Shown here piece after piece: positions 33,401 to 46,221 of a stretch of 64,000 nucleotides of DNA (position 1 is its first letter; each line of letters begins with the position of its first letter). The notes beneath the pieces are model-generated. The model ran no database searches. It was not told the origin of the DNA and worked only from the letters and a program-made list of their open reading frames with translations. The stretch comes from Symbiodinium natans (Eukaryota > Sar > Dinophyceae > Suessiales > Symbiodiniaceae). Where the stretch lies: the NCBI GenBank assembly GCA_905221605.1, contig CAJNDS010002557.1, forward strand, positions 879,169-943,168, read 5' to 3'. The translations under genes and the position numbers were made by a program.

Positions 33401-36400
33401 GCCTTCTCAAGCCCCTCTTGAACGCTCCTTCAAATTTCTTCAGCTATCAGAATCAAATTTCTTAAGCTATCAGAATACCTTCGTAAGAAGTTTGAAACGA
33501 CCGTTTTAGGCCCACTCATGATTTTAGACCTCAACGTACTTAAGACCGCTGTAACTTGTTAGTCAAACCCCTTGAAATCCTCCTTCAAGTTTTTCCTCCC
33601 CCCTTCTAAAGTCTTTGCGAAAACTCCCTGCTCTCTCTCGACTCACCGCCCCCCCCCCCCCCCCTTCCGCCCCTCCGGAATGTATTCTCAAAAAAGCTAC
33701 TACAGTAAGAAAAGCAAAACACGTGTGAGAGAAGCAACTTCACCTTCTTTTCTTCTCATGGGCCTTGAGGTTGCAATGGAAGTCCCAGATATCCCTTGGC
33801 TCTCGTTGTTTTGCACTTTTTGGCTCCCAGGGTGTTCGGGCCCAGTAGCAGAACCCCAAACCCTAAACCCGAAACCACTCCCCTTTCTTTGGGTGTTGGG
33901 CCCTTTTGTCGAAGCCTCATGGAACCAAGAAAGGGGCACCTTTTTCATGCTCAGGTTCCTGGCTTAAAGCCCTTGAAACCCGTAAACCCCTTAAACCCTA
34001 AACCGTAGAAATATCGGTACTCGTTTACCTTTGAGCTCAAACTCAGTGGTCCTGAGTACAGCAGCGCAGTACTTGCATGGCGGCGTGAGTGCGGGCTCAA
34101 GGATCAACAGGGTTTTGGGCTCTATAGAATTAAGGATAAATCCCTGGCGTTCCACCTTGAATGCGCAAGCCCGAACCCTCAGCCCCTAAGCCCAACCTTT
34201 CACACCACGTCAGGCAATGGTGATCTCACAAAGCTCCTCGATTCTGGTTCGACAGCATTTTCTGCCCGCGCCTGGGGGGTGGGGGGGGGTTCGTTCCCCG
34301 GATTCTTGTGGTCGGGGGTTTCTGGAGGCTTCGAGCATCGGTTGTGGTAGAACGGCTACGTGGCTGCCCTGGCTTCTGCGCACCTACAGATTCTCCAGCA
34401 CAAGCATATAGAAACCCTAAACCCTAAAGGGTGGCGCGACTTGGCGCAAAGAATCTTGAATCCTGAGCCCTGAATGCAGGGTTTGATTAGGGTTTCAAGG
34501 GTTTCTAATGTTTAGGCCATCCAAGGACACTCCCAGCTCCGGGGGGAGGGGTTTTAGGATTTGAGGGGTTTAGGGTGCTTCTTGAAATGCAGAGAAGACT
34601 GGTGGGCTGACGTCAGCCTGTAGCGGTATTGAGGGCCCCGGACCGACAAACCCTAAGCCCCAAACCCTAAACCCTCAGCCCCAAACCCTAAACCCTAGCC
34701 CTAAACCCCAAACCCTAAACCCTAGCCCTAAACCCTAAACCCGAAACCCTAAACCAAGAGACACCAGGCGAAACTTGAACGACCGACTCCACACCCGGCC
34801 CTTTCTGTCGATGCTGGAGAAGAAGTGGCTGGCCTTCCAGGTTGGAGTTCTGGGTCTGAGGGGTTTAGGGTTTAGGGTTTAGGGTTTAGGGTTTAGGGTT
34901 TAGGGTTTAGGGTTTAGGGTTTAGGGTGTAGAGTAGCAGGGATTTTTAAGGGTTTAGAGTAGTAGAGTTTAGAAAATTTGGGCTTAATTGGGGTTGAGGG
35001 CGTAGAGTTGGCGGTTTTAGGGTTTAGAGTTTAGGGCCAGTTTAGGGTTTGGAGTACTCTTGTTTAGGGTTTAGAGTAACAGGGTTTTGGGTTTTGAGGT
35101 TTAGAGTTTAGGGTTCGCTTGCTGTGGGTGAGAAGCTGCCTTGCTGACCTGCCGGAGCTCGGAGCATCACGATTCGCCCGAGACGGCCAAACTCAACCTC
35201 AAAAGCCTAAGCCCTGAACTCTAAACCCTAGACGTAACCCTAAACCCTAAACCCTAAACCCTAAACCCTAAACCCTAAACCCTAAACCCTAAACCCTAAA
35301 CCCTAAACCCTAAACCCTAAACCCTAAACCCTAAACCCTAAACCCTAAACCCTAAACCCTAAACCCTAAACCCTAAACCCTAAACCCTAAACCCTAAACC
35401 CTAAACCAAACCGTGGTTTGTTGGGGTTGGGGTGGGGGAGGGGGAGAAACAACCGATTCTGTAGGGCTTTGTCGGAGCGTCGGCTTGGGGACTTCCTTTG
35501 GGGTTCAGGGTTTAGGGTTTAGGGTTTAGGGTTTAGGGTTTAGGGTTTAGGGTTTAGGGTTTAGGGTTTAGGGTTTAGGGTTTAGGGTTTAGGGTTTAGG
35601 GTTTAGGGTTTAGGGCAGGGGTCTAAGTGGAGTGCAGGGTGGCGGATCCCCATGAACCCGACACTTGCTCAAAGTGCCTTCTCGCCTACAGCTGAAAGGC
35701 TTTCAGGTCGAGACGGTGTATGGCATGGAACAGCCATGACTTAGTTCCTAAACCCTAAACTCCAAACCCTAAACCCTAAACCCGAAACCTATGGGCCCTA
35801 AACCCTCAACCTCAAGCCCTATAAGCCTTCTAAGACCCCAAAACAGCCGAAGCTCAGCTTGCCTCCAAAGCGTGCCACTCTAAAACGCCTACTCACAGGC
35901 TGAAGCACGAATTCCCAAACTCAGCCCCCAAGCCAGGAACGTCCAGCCCTAAACCCTGAAATCCCAAACCCCAGACGCCAAACCCGAAGCCCCCCTCAAC
36001 CCTAAGCGCCCTCAGCCCTAAATGCCCTAAGCCCTAAAGACAAACCCTAAACCCTAAACTCACAAAACCCTAAACCCAAACCCTAAGCCCCAGATCCTCC
36101 GCAGCCTACGCCCAAACACTTCGTGAAGTCGGGCTCGATGCCATGGCTTCTGGGGCACAGCATGACGCAGGCTGGCGTAGGGTTTAGGTGTATACATGGT
36201 TTAAGGACGGCGAGTGCTGGGATTGGTGACCCTCTTGGGGTAGGACGGGTAGGAGGATACTGACTAGGACCCAGCGTAGGCCCTTATTCCTTGTTTTAGA
36301 GCTCGGGGTCCCTTGAAACCAGAAAGGGTACCTGTCTTATTCCTAGGCTACTTTTGGGTCTGGATGATGTTCCAACTTTTGGGAGCTTACTGTACGGCTT

Positions 36401-39400
36401 GCCCTTAACCCTAAAGCCTAAACCCTAAACGAAAAGGGCCTAGAGTGACAGGTGCAACAAAGTTGACCCGCGCAGACATGACCAGTCGAGCATGGGCTAG
36501 GGCACTTTGCAGTCAGAGGTGTCTACAAGTGTTCTCCCCGTTTAGGGGTTCAGGGTTTAGGGTTCAGGGTTTAGGGTCCATGACAAAAGCCAACCCACCA
36601 GAATAGTCTAAGCTGGGTAGGACATCACGTTTCCCCTTCGGGTGTCGTGTATGTTGTTCCTTCGTCCCAAGAGCGTTTGCTTGTTACATGTTGATCATGC
36701 TCCAGCCAGGGTCATGTGGGGGTTTGCGAAAATAATGGACCCCTAGTAAGTATCAACTCCTAAGTCCAACTTCAATCCCTGGACCTTATAAGCCTTAATC
36801 CCTAAACCGCCTAAACCTGAAGCCCTAAAATATGTGACTCAACTGCAAGATCTGGACGAAACCTCAGCCTTATGACCACCAAACCCGCGGAGAGCCTTGG
36901 GCATTGCTTAGGGCTCTCTGTCTGATTGCCGAGTCGTATTGCAACTGCTTTCTAGGGTTTAGGGTTGAGGGGTTGTAGAGGCTCGCTTGTTGATTTCCGA
37001 GGGGTTATACCCCTCCAACGACGTCCAAACTGTCTGTGGGTTTCGGTTCTGGATAAGGGTTTAGGTTGACACGTCCCTAATAGTCCCTAGGTAAACCGAC
37101 TAAGCCTTAGAATCTAACCCACAAACTCGAAGCCCTAACGTTAAACCTCAACTAAACCAAAGTGCATGAAGCAGGGCTACCCGAGCCAGCGTTCGACACG
37201 CTCCTGCAGCGGGTTGAGCGTCGCCGGGCTTGGAGTTCATGTAGACTGTGGTGAGGAAGTGAAAAAAGAATAAACTATTTACACACGTATATTTGTAGAG
37301 CCTGCCTGGCTATGCATCCGTTAAAAACACATATGCGCTTTCATTCTTGGGCACCGCTAAATCCCAAAACCAAAAGCCTTAAAGCCCTTCAAGCTCTGAC
37401 CCCATCTACTGTATATTTTGTTGAAGGCACAGAGTTACTCGGCGGGTGCACTTCACAGAACTCCACCCACGAACCCAGAGCTCACCGCCCATGCAGCTCG
37501 CGGGGCCTTCCTGTTGGAGGATTTTTTTTATTTGCTTTTTTGCTGTGCGGTTCTTGGAGTTTTTGTTGGGCTTAGGGCTTAGGTTTTTGGGGTGTAGGGT
37601 TGTGGGAAAAATTGGGATTTGGGGTTTAGGGGTTTTCGTGGGTCCTTGTGGGTTTAGGTGCCCATAAAGCCTGAATGCCACAAACATGACCCAAGACACT
37701 GTAAGCAACCGGATGTGAAGCCTACACTCGTCTGCAACCCTCTGAAACTTTCAATCCTACTTACTCACTCAGGACTAAATCGCATATAAACCCAGCCTTG
37801 ATGATACGCCCTAGACTTGGGATGTTCCCCCTACTAACAGTCCTTAATTGGGATTGTCATCGAGTGTACTAGCATCCCTAGGACTGTTGGTATAGGGGGG
37901 AACATCCCAACCCCAGTTCAACTCCAAATGAATTCTCGAAGCCTAGGCGACCTCCTTGCGGGCGTTGCCGCCGCAAAGGGCTTTGATCTTTGCTGTGAGC
38001 CGGGCGAGGCGACATGGGGTTACAGACCGGGCTTCGAGCCTACTTCGGGTTTAGGCGTTGGGTCGTGGCCCCCGTAGGCTTTTTGACTTGCTGTGGAGGT
38101 GGATGGAGTATAGAGTTCAGGCTTTGGTTTTTGGTTTTGCAGGTTTGTGTTGGGCCGGAAGGCTGGGCGTCGATTGCCTGATAAGTGGAGTTGGGCTGGC
38201 GCCGTGCGAGCAGTGAGCAGTCACTGGGGTAGAGAGGGACGTTGCTACCGAATGGGAGCAGGACAAAAGTACAGGTCGGTTAGTAGGGTTTAGGGTTTAG
38301 GGTTTGGGGTTTAGGGTTTAGGGTTTAGGGTTAGGGTTTAGGGTTTAGGGTTTAGTAGTGTTTCGGGCCTGGTGGGGCTCAAAAGATTTAGTGCTTACGC
38401 CCCATTGGCTGATACGATTTATGAAGGGTTCACAGTCGACAAGGGGGGGGGGGGCACTCTTCAGAACCTGACTAAGGGGAGGGATGGATATTTTGATCCT
38501 CAAACAGGGAGTAGAGTTTGGGGGGCGCAAGTGCAAAGGATCTCTGAGGCTAGCTTGGTCTGGGGCTCGAGTCGGAATTGTCACAGCTGCCAGTAGAAAC
38601 AACGATAGCAGTATCTGTGTTTTCACTTCAAGCTGCGGCCTTCATGTACTGTATTTTTTGGCCAGCTTTGTGATTAGAGACCTACCCTAAACCCTAAATC
38701 CCAAACCCTGAACCCTAAGCCCTACCTGGTTAAACTGGTTCTTGGGCTCCAAAAGATCAGAGTTGGAACTCTCCGTTGGCTTGGCCCTGTCTGACGTAGG
38801 GCATTGACCATCGTTTAGACCCTTAAAAGTCTAAAGCCTCATAAAAGGGAATATGGACCCCAACTACTGGGATCCCCATAAATAAATATATATATATAAC
38901 CCAAATAGTAGGATCCCCTTATAGAAAGGACCCCAAAAAGGTCCCCGAAGATCGCAAACCCCCGTATGCATTCCACCCATGGAAGCCCGAAACCCTGTAC
39001 CCCCTTGGCGCGCCAAGAAGTCTACGACCCCAGTCAATCCGCGAGGGCCTCAACGTCAAACCCCAATCCTTTTAGAGGGCTTGTAGGGTTTTGGTTAAGT
39101 CTTGTCTGGAGGGTTTCCGAGGTTCCAGGGTGTAGGTACGGGTAAAGCTGTGGGGCAGCTCGTGGCTTTGCAGGAGCTGCTGCGTTACTGCAGGGAGCTG
39201 CTGGCCGGCGGGAAAAGAGGCACCCCCGCCTCGCACGAGCCATCCGGGATGATTGTTGAGGTGTACAGTTTAGGCTTTTAGGGACGCATTAACCCTAGAG
39301 ACCGCTTAGCCTCGACCTTCGAGAATTCGCCCCAACATTGCCCAACTCCCTTTGGGCAGGTGTTCTAGGCATGGGGGCTTTCGTCTCAACCTGTGCCCTA

Positions 39401-42400
39401 TGGCAGCACATGGAGGTCATACGATTTGCGCATTTTTTGGGTTGGGGTGCACACTTCAACAACCAACAAAGCTTTCCAGGAGAAAGGGTACATGTCCTGT
39501 TGCTACTCAAATAATCCCCTAGCCTGGGATCCCAGTATCTTGGGCAGTTTTGAGGTAAGTTTTAAAGCCAAGGATCCCTCACAAAGGGGGAGAAGGGGTC
39601 AGTGGGGGGGGGGGTGAGAAAATCCGCTGTTTAGGGATTCGCTCTTATGTTAAGTTTTAGTCGGGTTTAGGAGTTTAGGGTTTGGGTTTAGGGCTTAGCC
39701 TTTCATGGTACTTATTAGCCAATTACAACTGTACTTAGAACTATACTTCTCACCATATTGGGGCACTTGAGGGGCTTGTAAGTGGGTTATACATACAGTT
39801 ATTATTGGTTGCTAAGTACCATGAACCTCCAAGTACGTTATATTGACCTCCCCAATGGCTTCTTCTAACGATTAAGGCCCCTACAGTACCCCCAAGTCCT
39901 GAGCCAGAGGCAACTCGGTCAAGGACTGGCGCTGTGCTCCTCGCCAGCGCTGAGTTTCGTTTGTGGGTAGGACCTAACCATGACAGAGGGGGTCAATCCA
40001 GTCAGGATTCTATAGGATGGTTTCATGGGCCCTTAATATGTTCCCTAACCTCCTCTAAAAGGTTCTGAAGTATGGGCCCGTAATTTGTATAGGTAATGCT
40101 TAATAATGTAGATATGGGCCGATGTTTAAGCAATGATGTATAGCCCTGAGGTGATGAACAAGCGCATCGGCCTGTCCTACAAGGAGAAGCGGCAGGAGCA
40201 GACGTTTTTCACAAAGGCCTCAGCGTCGGGGAAAGCACGCTCGAGGTTGCTTCTTGCAATTTTTGCAGGTGGGGTGAAGCCCACACCCTCGAGCACCCAA
40301 AATCCTTAATGCCAAAACCACCCTAGCCCTAAACCCTAAACCCTAAACCCTCCCAAACCCCCAAACCCCCAAACCCCCAAACCCCCAAACCCCCAAACCC
40401 TGAAGACCCAAAGCCCTTTTAACCCCCAGGAGCTGGTCTGGCTGGACGACAAGCTTGAGCAAGTGGGGCGGACGGAGGAGAGAACCCTCTGTCGCGGTTT
40501 CCAGTCTAGGGGTGTTTAGAGTTTAGGGTTTGGAGTTTAAGGTTCAGGGTTTTAGGGGTGTTCAGGGTTCAGGGCATGCGGACTGATGAAATCGGTTCGG
40601 CGAAAAGTGAAACATTAGCGACTGGTGCACGAATATCGGAAATTATAGTCTGTCAAGCATGCTTTGTACTTGTAGACTCATCGAATGATACTAGTCAAGC
40701 CACAGCTGGAGGGTGGCATCTGAAAGATCTGCCGCCGATGAACAGGAGAAGTGCAGATTGCGCGGGTCGGTGGTGTAATGGATTCCGTTTTGGCAATGAA
40801 AGCAGGTGAAGCAGATACTCCACTGTGGTTGAATGATATGCTGTCTAAATTTGTCTTGAAGAATTTGTGCTCTCTGAAAGTTGAGCAGGGCCGCTCTGAA
40901 ATCACCAATTCTTTTTTGGGCAGCCATGAAACGCCACTTGACACCGGGCAGGTCTTATTTCTGCAGCATTCATGCTGACCCATTCAGACAATGGTTTCTA
41001 CGTAATACATTTAAATTCGGTCATAGAGTTCAGGGTTTAGGGTTTAGGGTTTGACCCCTAAACCATAGCCCCAGAGTTTGGGAGGTTTGGGGTCTCACCC
41101 AAGCCTTACGCTTGGTAACCCGATATGTCAGCTTTGTAGCAGGGAGGCAGGCTTGGGTCGATATGTATGTGCAGAAACATATCAGAAAATTCCAGCATGT
41201 GCGATATACTTATAGTTCTTTTAATCGTGTAAATATACACACGAAGTTTAACACATGCATCTATGGTGTCGTTGCTTTATTGTGCGTTTTGCTACAATTC
41301 TTGTTATTGTCAGTGTGCATATATATATATATATATGCGTATATATGTTTATTTCTATAGACGTACATACATACATACATACATGCATACATGCATACAT
41401 GCATATATATATATATATTTAATGGCTACCGCCAGTGCCGCCGACCCCCAACTCTAAACCCTAAACCCCAAACCCCAAACCCGAAACCCGCAACCCGAAA
41501 CCCGAAACCGGAAACCAAACCCTAAACCGTAAACCGTAAACCCGAAACCCTCAACATGGGGGGGGTTGCGGTAGTTCAGGGTTTTTTTGATATTCAGGGC
41601 ACTGGTCGTCATTGCCTCGCTGTAAATGCTGGGTCCGTGGGCTCGGGGCCCCGCTAGCATTCGCAGCGAGGCAATGTCCGCTAGTGAAGATTTTTCAGTG
41701 TCAGGGTGGAGGTTACGTATGCATATCTACTATGTATATGTGCTACATTGTACATGTATGGAGACTATTGAACGTATGTGTATGGTCTTCGAAACCTCAA
41801 CCCTGAATAAACACTCAACCTTAAAGAGACAGAAGATTCGGCCACTCCCGATGCTGGAAAGATGACAGGCATGGCACCAGTGCTGGCGAGCGCACCGTTG
41901 CAGATCGATGATGGACAGAAGAAGGGCATGGCGTCGTCGCAGCGGTCCGCAGTGTGTTCTCCGCGGAAGCGCCAGAAGGTGCAGACGACACAGAGCGGCG
42001 GTGACAATCATGCAGAAATCTTTCTGTACAGCAGATCTGGCGTCAACGTGTGTGCTGGCTGGGAGGATGTACCCGTCTGGGCTGTTGTGTGGCAGCACAC
42101 CGCCAGACCGTCTCTGACCTTCAAGATCTCCGACAACATGACATGCTGGCTAGCGCAATGTCCGGAAGGCTATGCGGAGTTCGGTAGCAGTACTGCAGCG
42201 CTCGCAGCTTCGCTGCACTCAGGTGTGCTGGTAGGGCGAGCAGGGATAGGGCAATAAGGAAGCACATGTGACTTGTATGCATCAAGGAAGACGTGCAGCT
42301 CTTGGTTCGGCAAAGCAGCAAGCCTCCGTATGCTGTCTGCGGTTATGCTGGTGGAGATCAAGAGAACTTGCTGGCACTGCTAAGCCTGCTGGACGGGTAC

Positions 42401-45150
42401 ATCACGCATCGTCGCGGTCTGGCTGAGTTCCGCGCGGTGCCCGAGTCGCCTGCTATTCGGCTGCGGTATAGCCCTAGCGGTATGCGTGCTTATGCAGTGC
42501 AAGTAAATCTTTACGAGTCTTACCGCCATGTTAGCACATGCAAGCCCATGAGCTGGTTCTCTGACGGTTACATGCTGCTTTATGTCGCTGTGGCAGGTTC
42601 GGCTGAGTGTCCCCGCGGAGGTGGATCTGTCTCGTTTCCGAGCAACAGCGCAGGCGGCGTGGTCGTTTGAAGTCCGCGGGGCAGGCCTCCCGAGAAGTTT
42701 GCAGGAGATCCCATCCCCTGAGTTCAGTGGCCACATTATGCTGCGTATTGGTACCGCAGCGTCATCATCGGCTCAGTTGTCGCTGGAGTTGTCGGGTGGC
42801 ACGTGGGCTGCGAAGGAGTTGCTGGATTCAGCGGGCTGGGCAGGGGAATATCAAGACAGCAGCGGTCAAGCCTTGGCGTCGAAGCAAGCTGGATGTCGCT
42901 ATGTGCGCCGTTTGATTGTGCCATGCAGAGATGCTGCGCAGCACGCAAGTGCTTTATGCTGGTTGAGTTCTTTCCAACACGACTTCGTGAACGTGGACCC
43001 GAATATCCCTGCAGAGATCGCCGGGCCATTTCGAGCGCTGATGCAGAGCAGTACTGATTAGGATACTACTTGTGGTACTACTGTCTCGCTCGCCATGCGA
43101 CTGAAAAATCTACTCTGAAGCCAGATTATTTGCATGATGTTGTCTGTTTGTGATACTCAAGAGGCAAGTAGGCTCCACGCACAGCAGACTCAAAGGGCCG
43201 AGTCTGAGTTATGTACAGCAGTGGAAGTCTGGACCGAAGCTGTGGAAGCCACGTTGTGCGCGTTTGTACAGGCGGAACGCGGAACCGTGGAAGGCTTAGC
43301 GCAGCAGCAAAAGAGCAGACCGCAGCAGTATACCATTTGTGCACAGTGCTCCGTGCTCAAGCTTGGTGTCCTACATGGAGGCATTTCTAGCAGGTTTTCG
43401 GTACAAAGTAACGGTCCAAGTACTTGCCCCGATAGTATGAGCGGTCTTTTGCGCATCGCCCTCCTCCACTCTACAAACCCTGAGCTCATCGTCCCAACCG
43501 TTCGACGCTCCGCAGCCCAGTTTCCCAATCTGTGGCCAGGCGGCTCCGTGAACATCGACGCGATCTTGCACAGCGTTGCCATCCGTGGATATGTCATTGG
43601 CATACCCTTGTGGATTAGGGTCCAGCGCTTAGGGTTCAGGGTTTAAAATGCTGCCTTCGTGGGTTCCCTAAACCCTAAACCCCTAAACCCTGCTGAATGA
43701 TAGAATGCGGCAGAGTGTATGTGGAGAATGGATGTTGAAAATGCGGGACGTGCGCAAAGAGTTGACGGATGCAGGGGTTTCTGCTCGCCCCAACTTGCTA
43801 CCCCACTCATAACTACCTATGAACCTTCAAGGCAGGAAAATAGAGATCACCTAGCCAAATCGCGTCAGCGAAAGTACTGGAGGAACTCTGATTCTTCCCC
43901 AGACAACACATCCTAAACTCTAAACCGTCCAAGCAGGTCCTAGACCCTGGACCTAACCTGATCCGCAGACCTTAGAAAGGCTCCTAAAGGCCGGCAAAGC
44001 GTGCCTGGAGGCTCGAGCGCAGCTCCTCCGCCACCTCACTGAGGCGATGGAAGGCCTGGCTTAGGGTTTCACGGGTTTAGGGTTTAGGGTTTGGGGTTTA
44101 GTGTTTAGGTTTGGGGTTTAGGGTTCAGGGGTTTAGAGGTTTGGGGGTAGGGCTTAAGCTTCAAGGGTTTGGTGTTTAATTCGAGGTTTGCGCGCGTGGG
44201 GTGGACTAATGGTGTTGGGTTCGGGGCCATATGGTGTAGGTTTTATTATATGGGCCTTGAAGGGTTTAGGCTGTACGGGTTTAGGTGCACTAAACCCTAA
44301 ACCCTAAACCCTCCCGGATGCCATCAAAGGCACAAAGGTCGAGTCAACCACGCGAGACGGACGCATCAACAACCGACGGACATGCGGACACCAGTTTACG
44401 GTCGCCGCAGGCAAAGTCGTCGCCGCCCAGTCGGCGACCGCGCGCTTCTCATCTGAGTGCCCAAAGTGCAAGGCAAAGGTCGCATCAGCCGTGCGAGACG
44501 GACGCATCGACAATCGATGGAAATGCGGACACAAGTTTACGGTCGCTGCAGGTGAAGTCGTCGCGACCCCCGTACGCTTCTCGTATGAGTGCCCACAGTG
44601 AGGAGAGCGGGGAGGGCGAAGGATCCTGGGGCCATGAGCTGGAGCCCCTAAAAAAATGCCAAAACACCCATGAGGTGTGGGTGGTGGGAGCCATGTGGGA
44701 TCATGGGGCCATGAGCCATGGGTGCCAGGGGGTGGCATAGGGGCCATGGGATGCAGCGGCCGGGTGAGAGTGGAGGGCGGAGCGGGCGGGCATGCGCCGG
44801 GGCCCTTTAAATTAATCTGATAGGAGCATGGGGCCACGGACATGGGAAGGGTGCATGGGGGGGGGGGGGAGGGGGAGGGCGGGCGGGCGGGCATGCACCG
44901 GGGCCCTTAAAGTAATCTGATAGGAGCACCTAAAAGAATGCTAAAACACTCATGAGGTGTGGGTGGTGGGAGCCAGCTGGGATCATGGGGCTATGAGCCA
45001 TGGGTGCCAGGGGGTTGAGGGCGTGGGGGTGGCGGAGCGGGGGGCGGGGAGAGCGGGGAGGGCGGAGCGGGCGGGCATGCACTGGGGCCCTTTAAAGTCA
45101 TCTGATAGGCTCTAGGCGCATGGGGCCACGGGGCCATGGGAAGTGTGCAT

Positions 45151-45204
<54 letters not shown>

Positions 45205-46188
45205 TGCATTAATGGGGCCCTTTAAAGTCATCTGATAGGGGCAGGGGCCATGGGGCCATGCGAAACGTGCATCCATGAGGTGTGGGTGGTGGGAGCCATG
45301 TGGGATCATGGAGCCATGAGCCAGGAATGCAAGGGTCAAGGGCATGGGGGCCATGCGATGGACATGGGAAGGGTGCATGGCGGGGGGGTGAGAGCGGGGA
45401 GGGCGGAGCGGGCGGGCATGCACCGGGGCCTTAAAGCAATCCGATAGGAGCATGGGGCCACGGGGCCATGGGAAACGTGCATGGGGGGAAGGGGTGTGTG
45501 GGTGGTGGCAGCCATGTGGGATCCTGGGGCCATGAGCTGGAGCCGGGGCCGAGGGCAGAGGGCATGGGGGCCATGGAAGGTCATGGGGCTATGAGCCATG
45601 GGTGCCAGGGGTCGAGGGCATAGGGGCCATGGGACGGGGAGAGGGCGGAGCGGGCGGGCATGCACTGGACCCTTTACAGTCATCTGATAGGGTCCACGGG
45701 GCCATGAAAGGGTGCATGGGGTGGGGGCGGAGGAGGGCCCCTCCCCAGTGCATGCCCGCCCGCTCCGCCCTCCCCGCTCTCCTCCCCCCATGCACCCTTT
45801 CATGGCCCCATCGCATGGCCCCCATGCCCTCGACCCCCTCACACATGGCTCCATGATCCCACATGGCTCCCACCACCCACACCTCAACGTTTCGCATGAC
45901 CCCTTGGCCCCATGCCCCTCTCAGATGACTTTAAAGGGCCCAGTGCATGCCCGCCCGCCCCGCCCTCCCAGGGCCCCAGTGCATGCCTCCGCCCTCCCCA
46001 CTGCCCGCTCCGGCTTCATGTCCATCGCATGGCCCCCATGCCCTCGACCCCCTGGCGCCCATGGCTCATGGCTCCATGATCCCACATGGCTGGGATCCTG
46101 GGGCCATGAGTGGAGCCGGGTCGAGGGCATGGAGCCGGGGTTGAGAGGGGCCATGGAAGGGAGCACGGGGCCATGAAAGGGTGCATGT

Positions 46189-46221
<33 letters not shown>

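Noticed and set aside
37950-38050. Coding exon near 38 kb (GFDLCCEPGEATWGYRPGF on +, ARLTAKIKALCGGNARKEVA on -)
   Set aside because: Both strands read well, so neither could be chosen without transcript data.
41112-41457. ORFs rich in Tyr/Ile (IYIYIY)
   Set aside because: Products of AT and CATA microsatellites.
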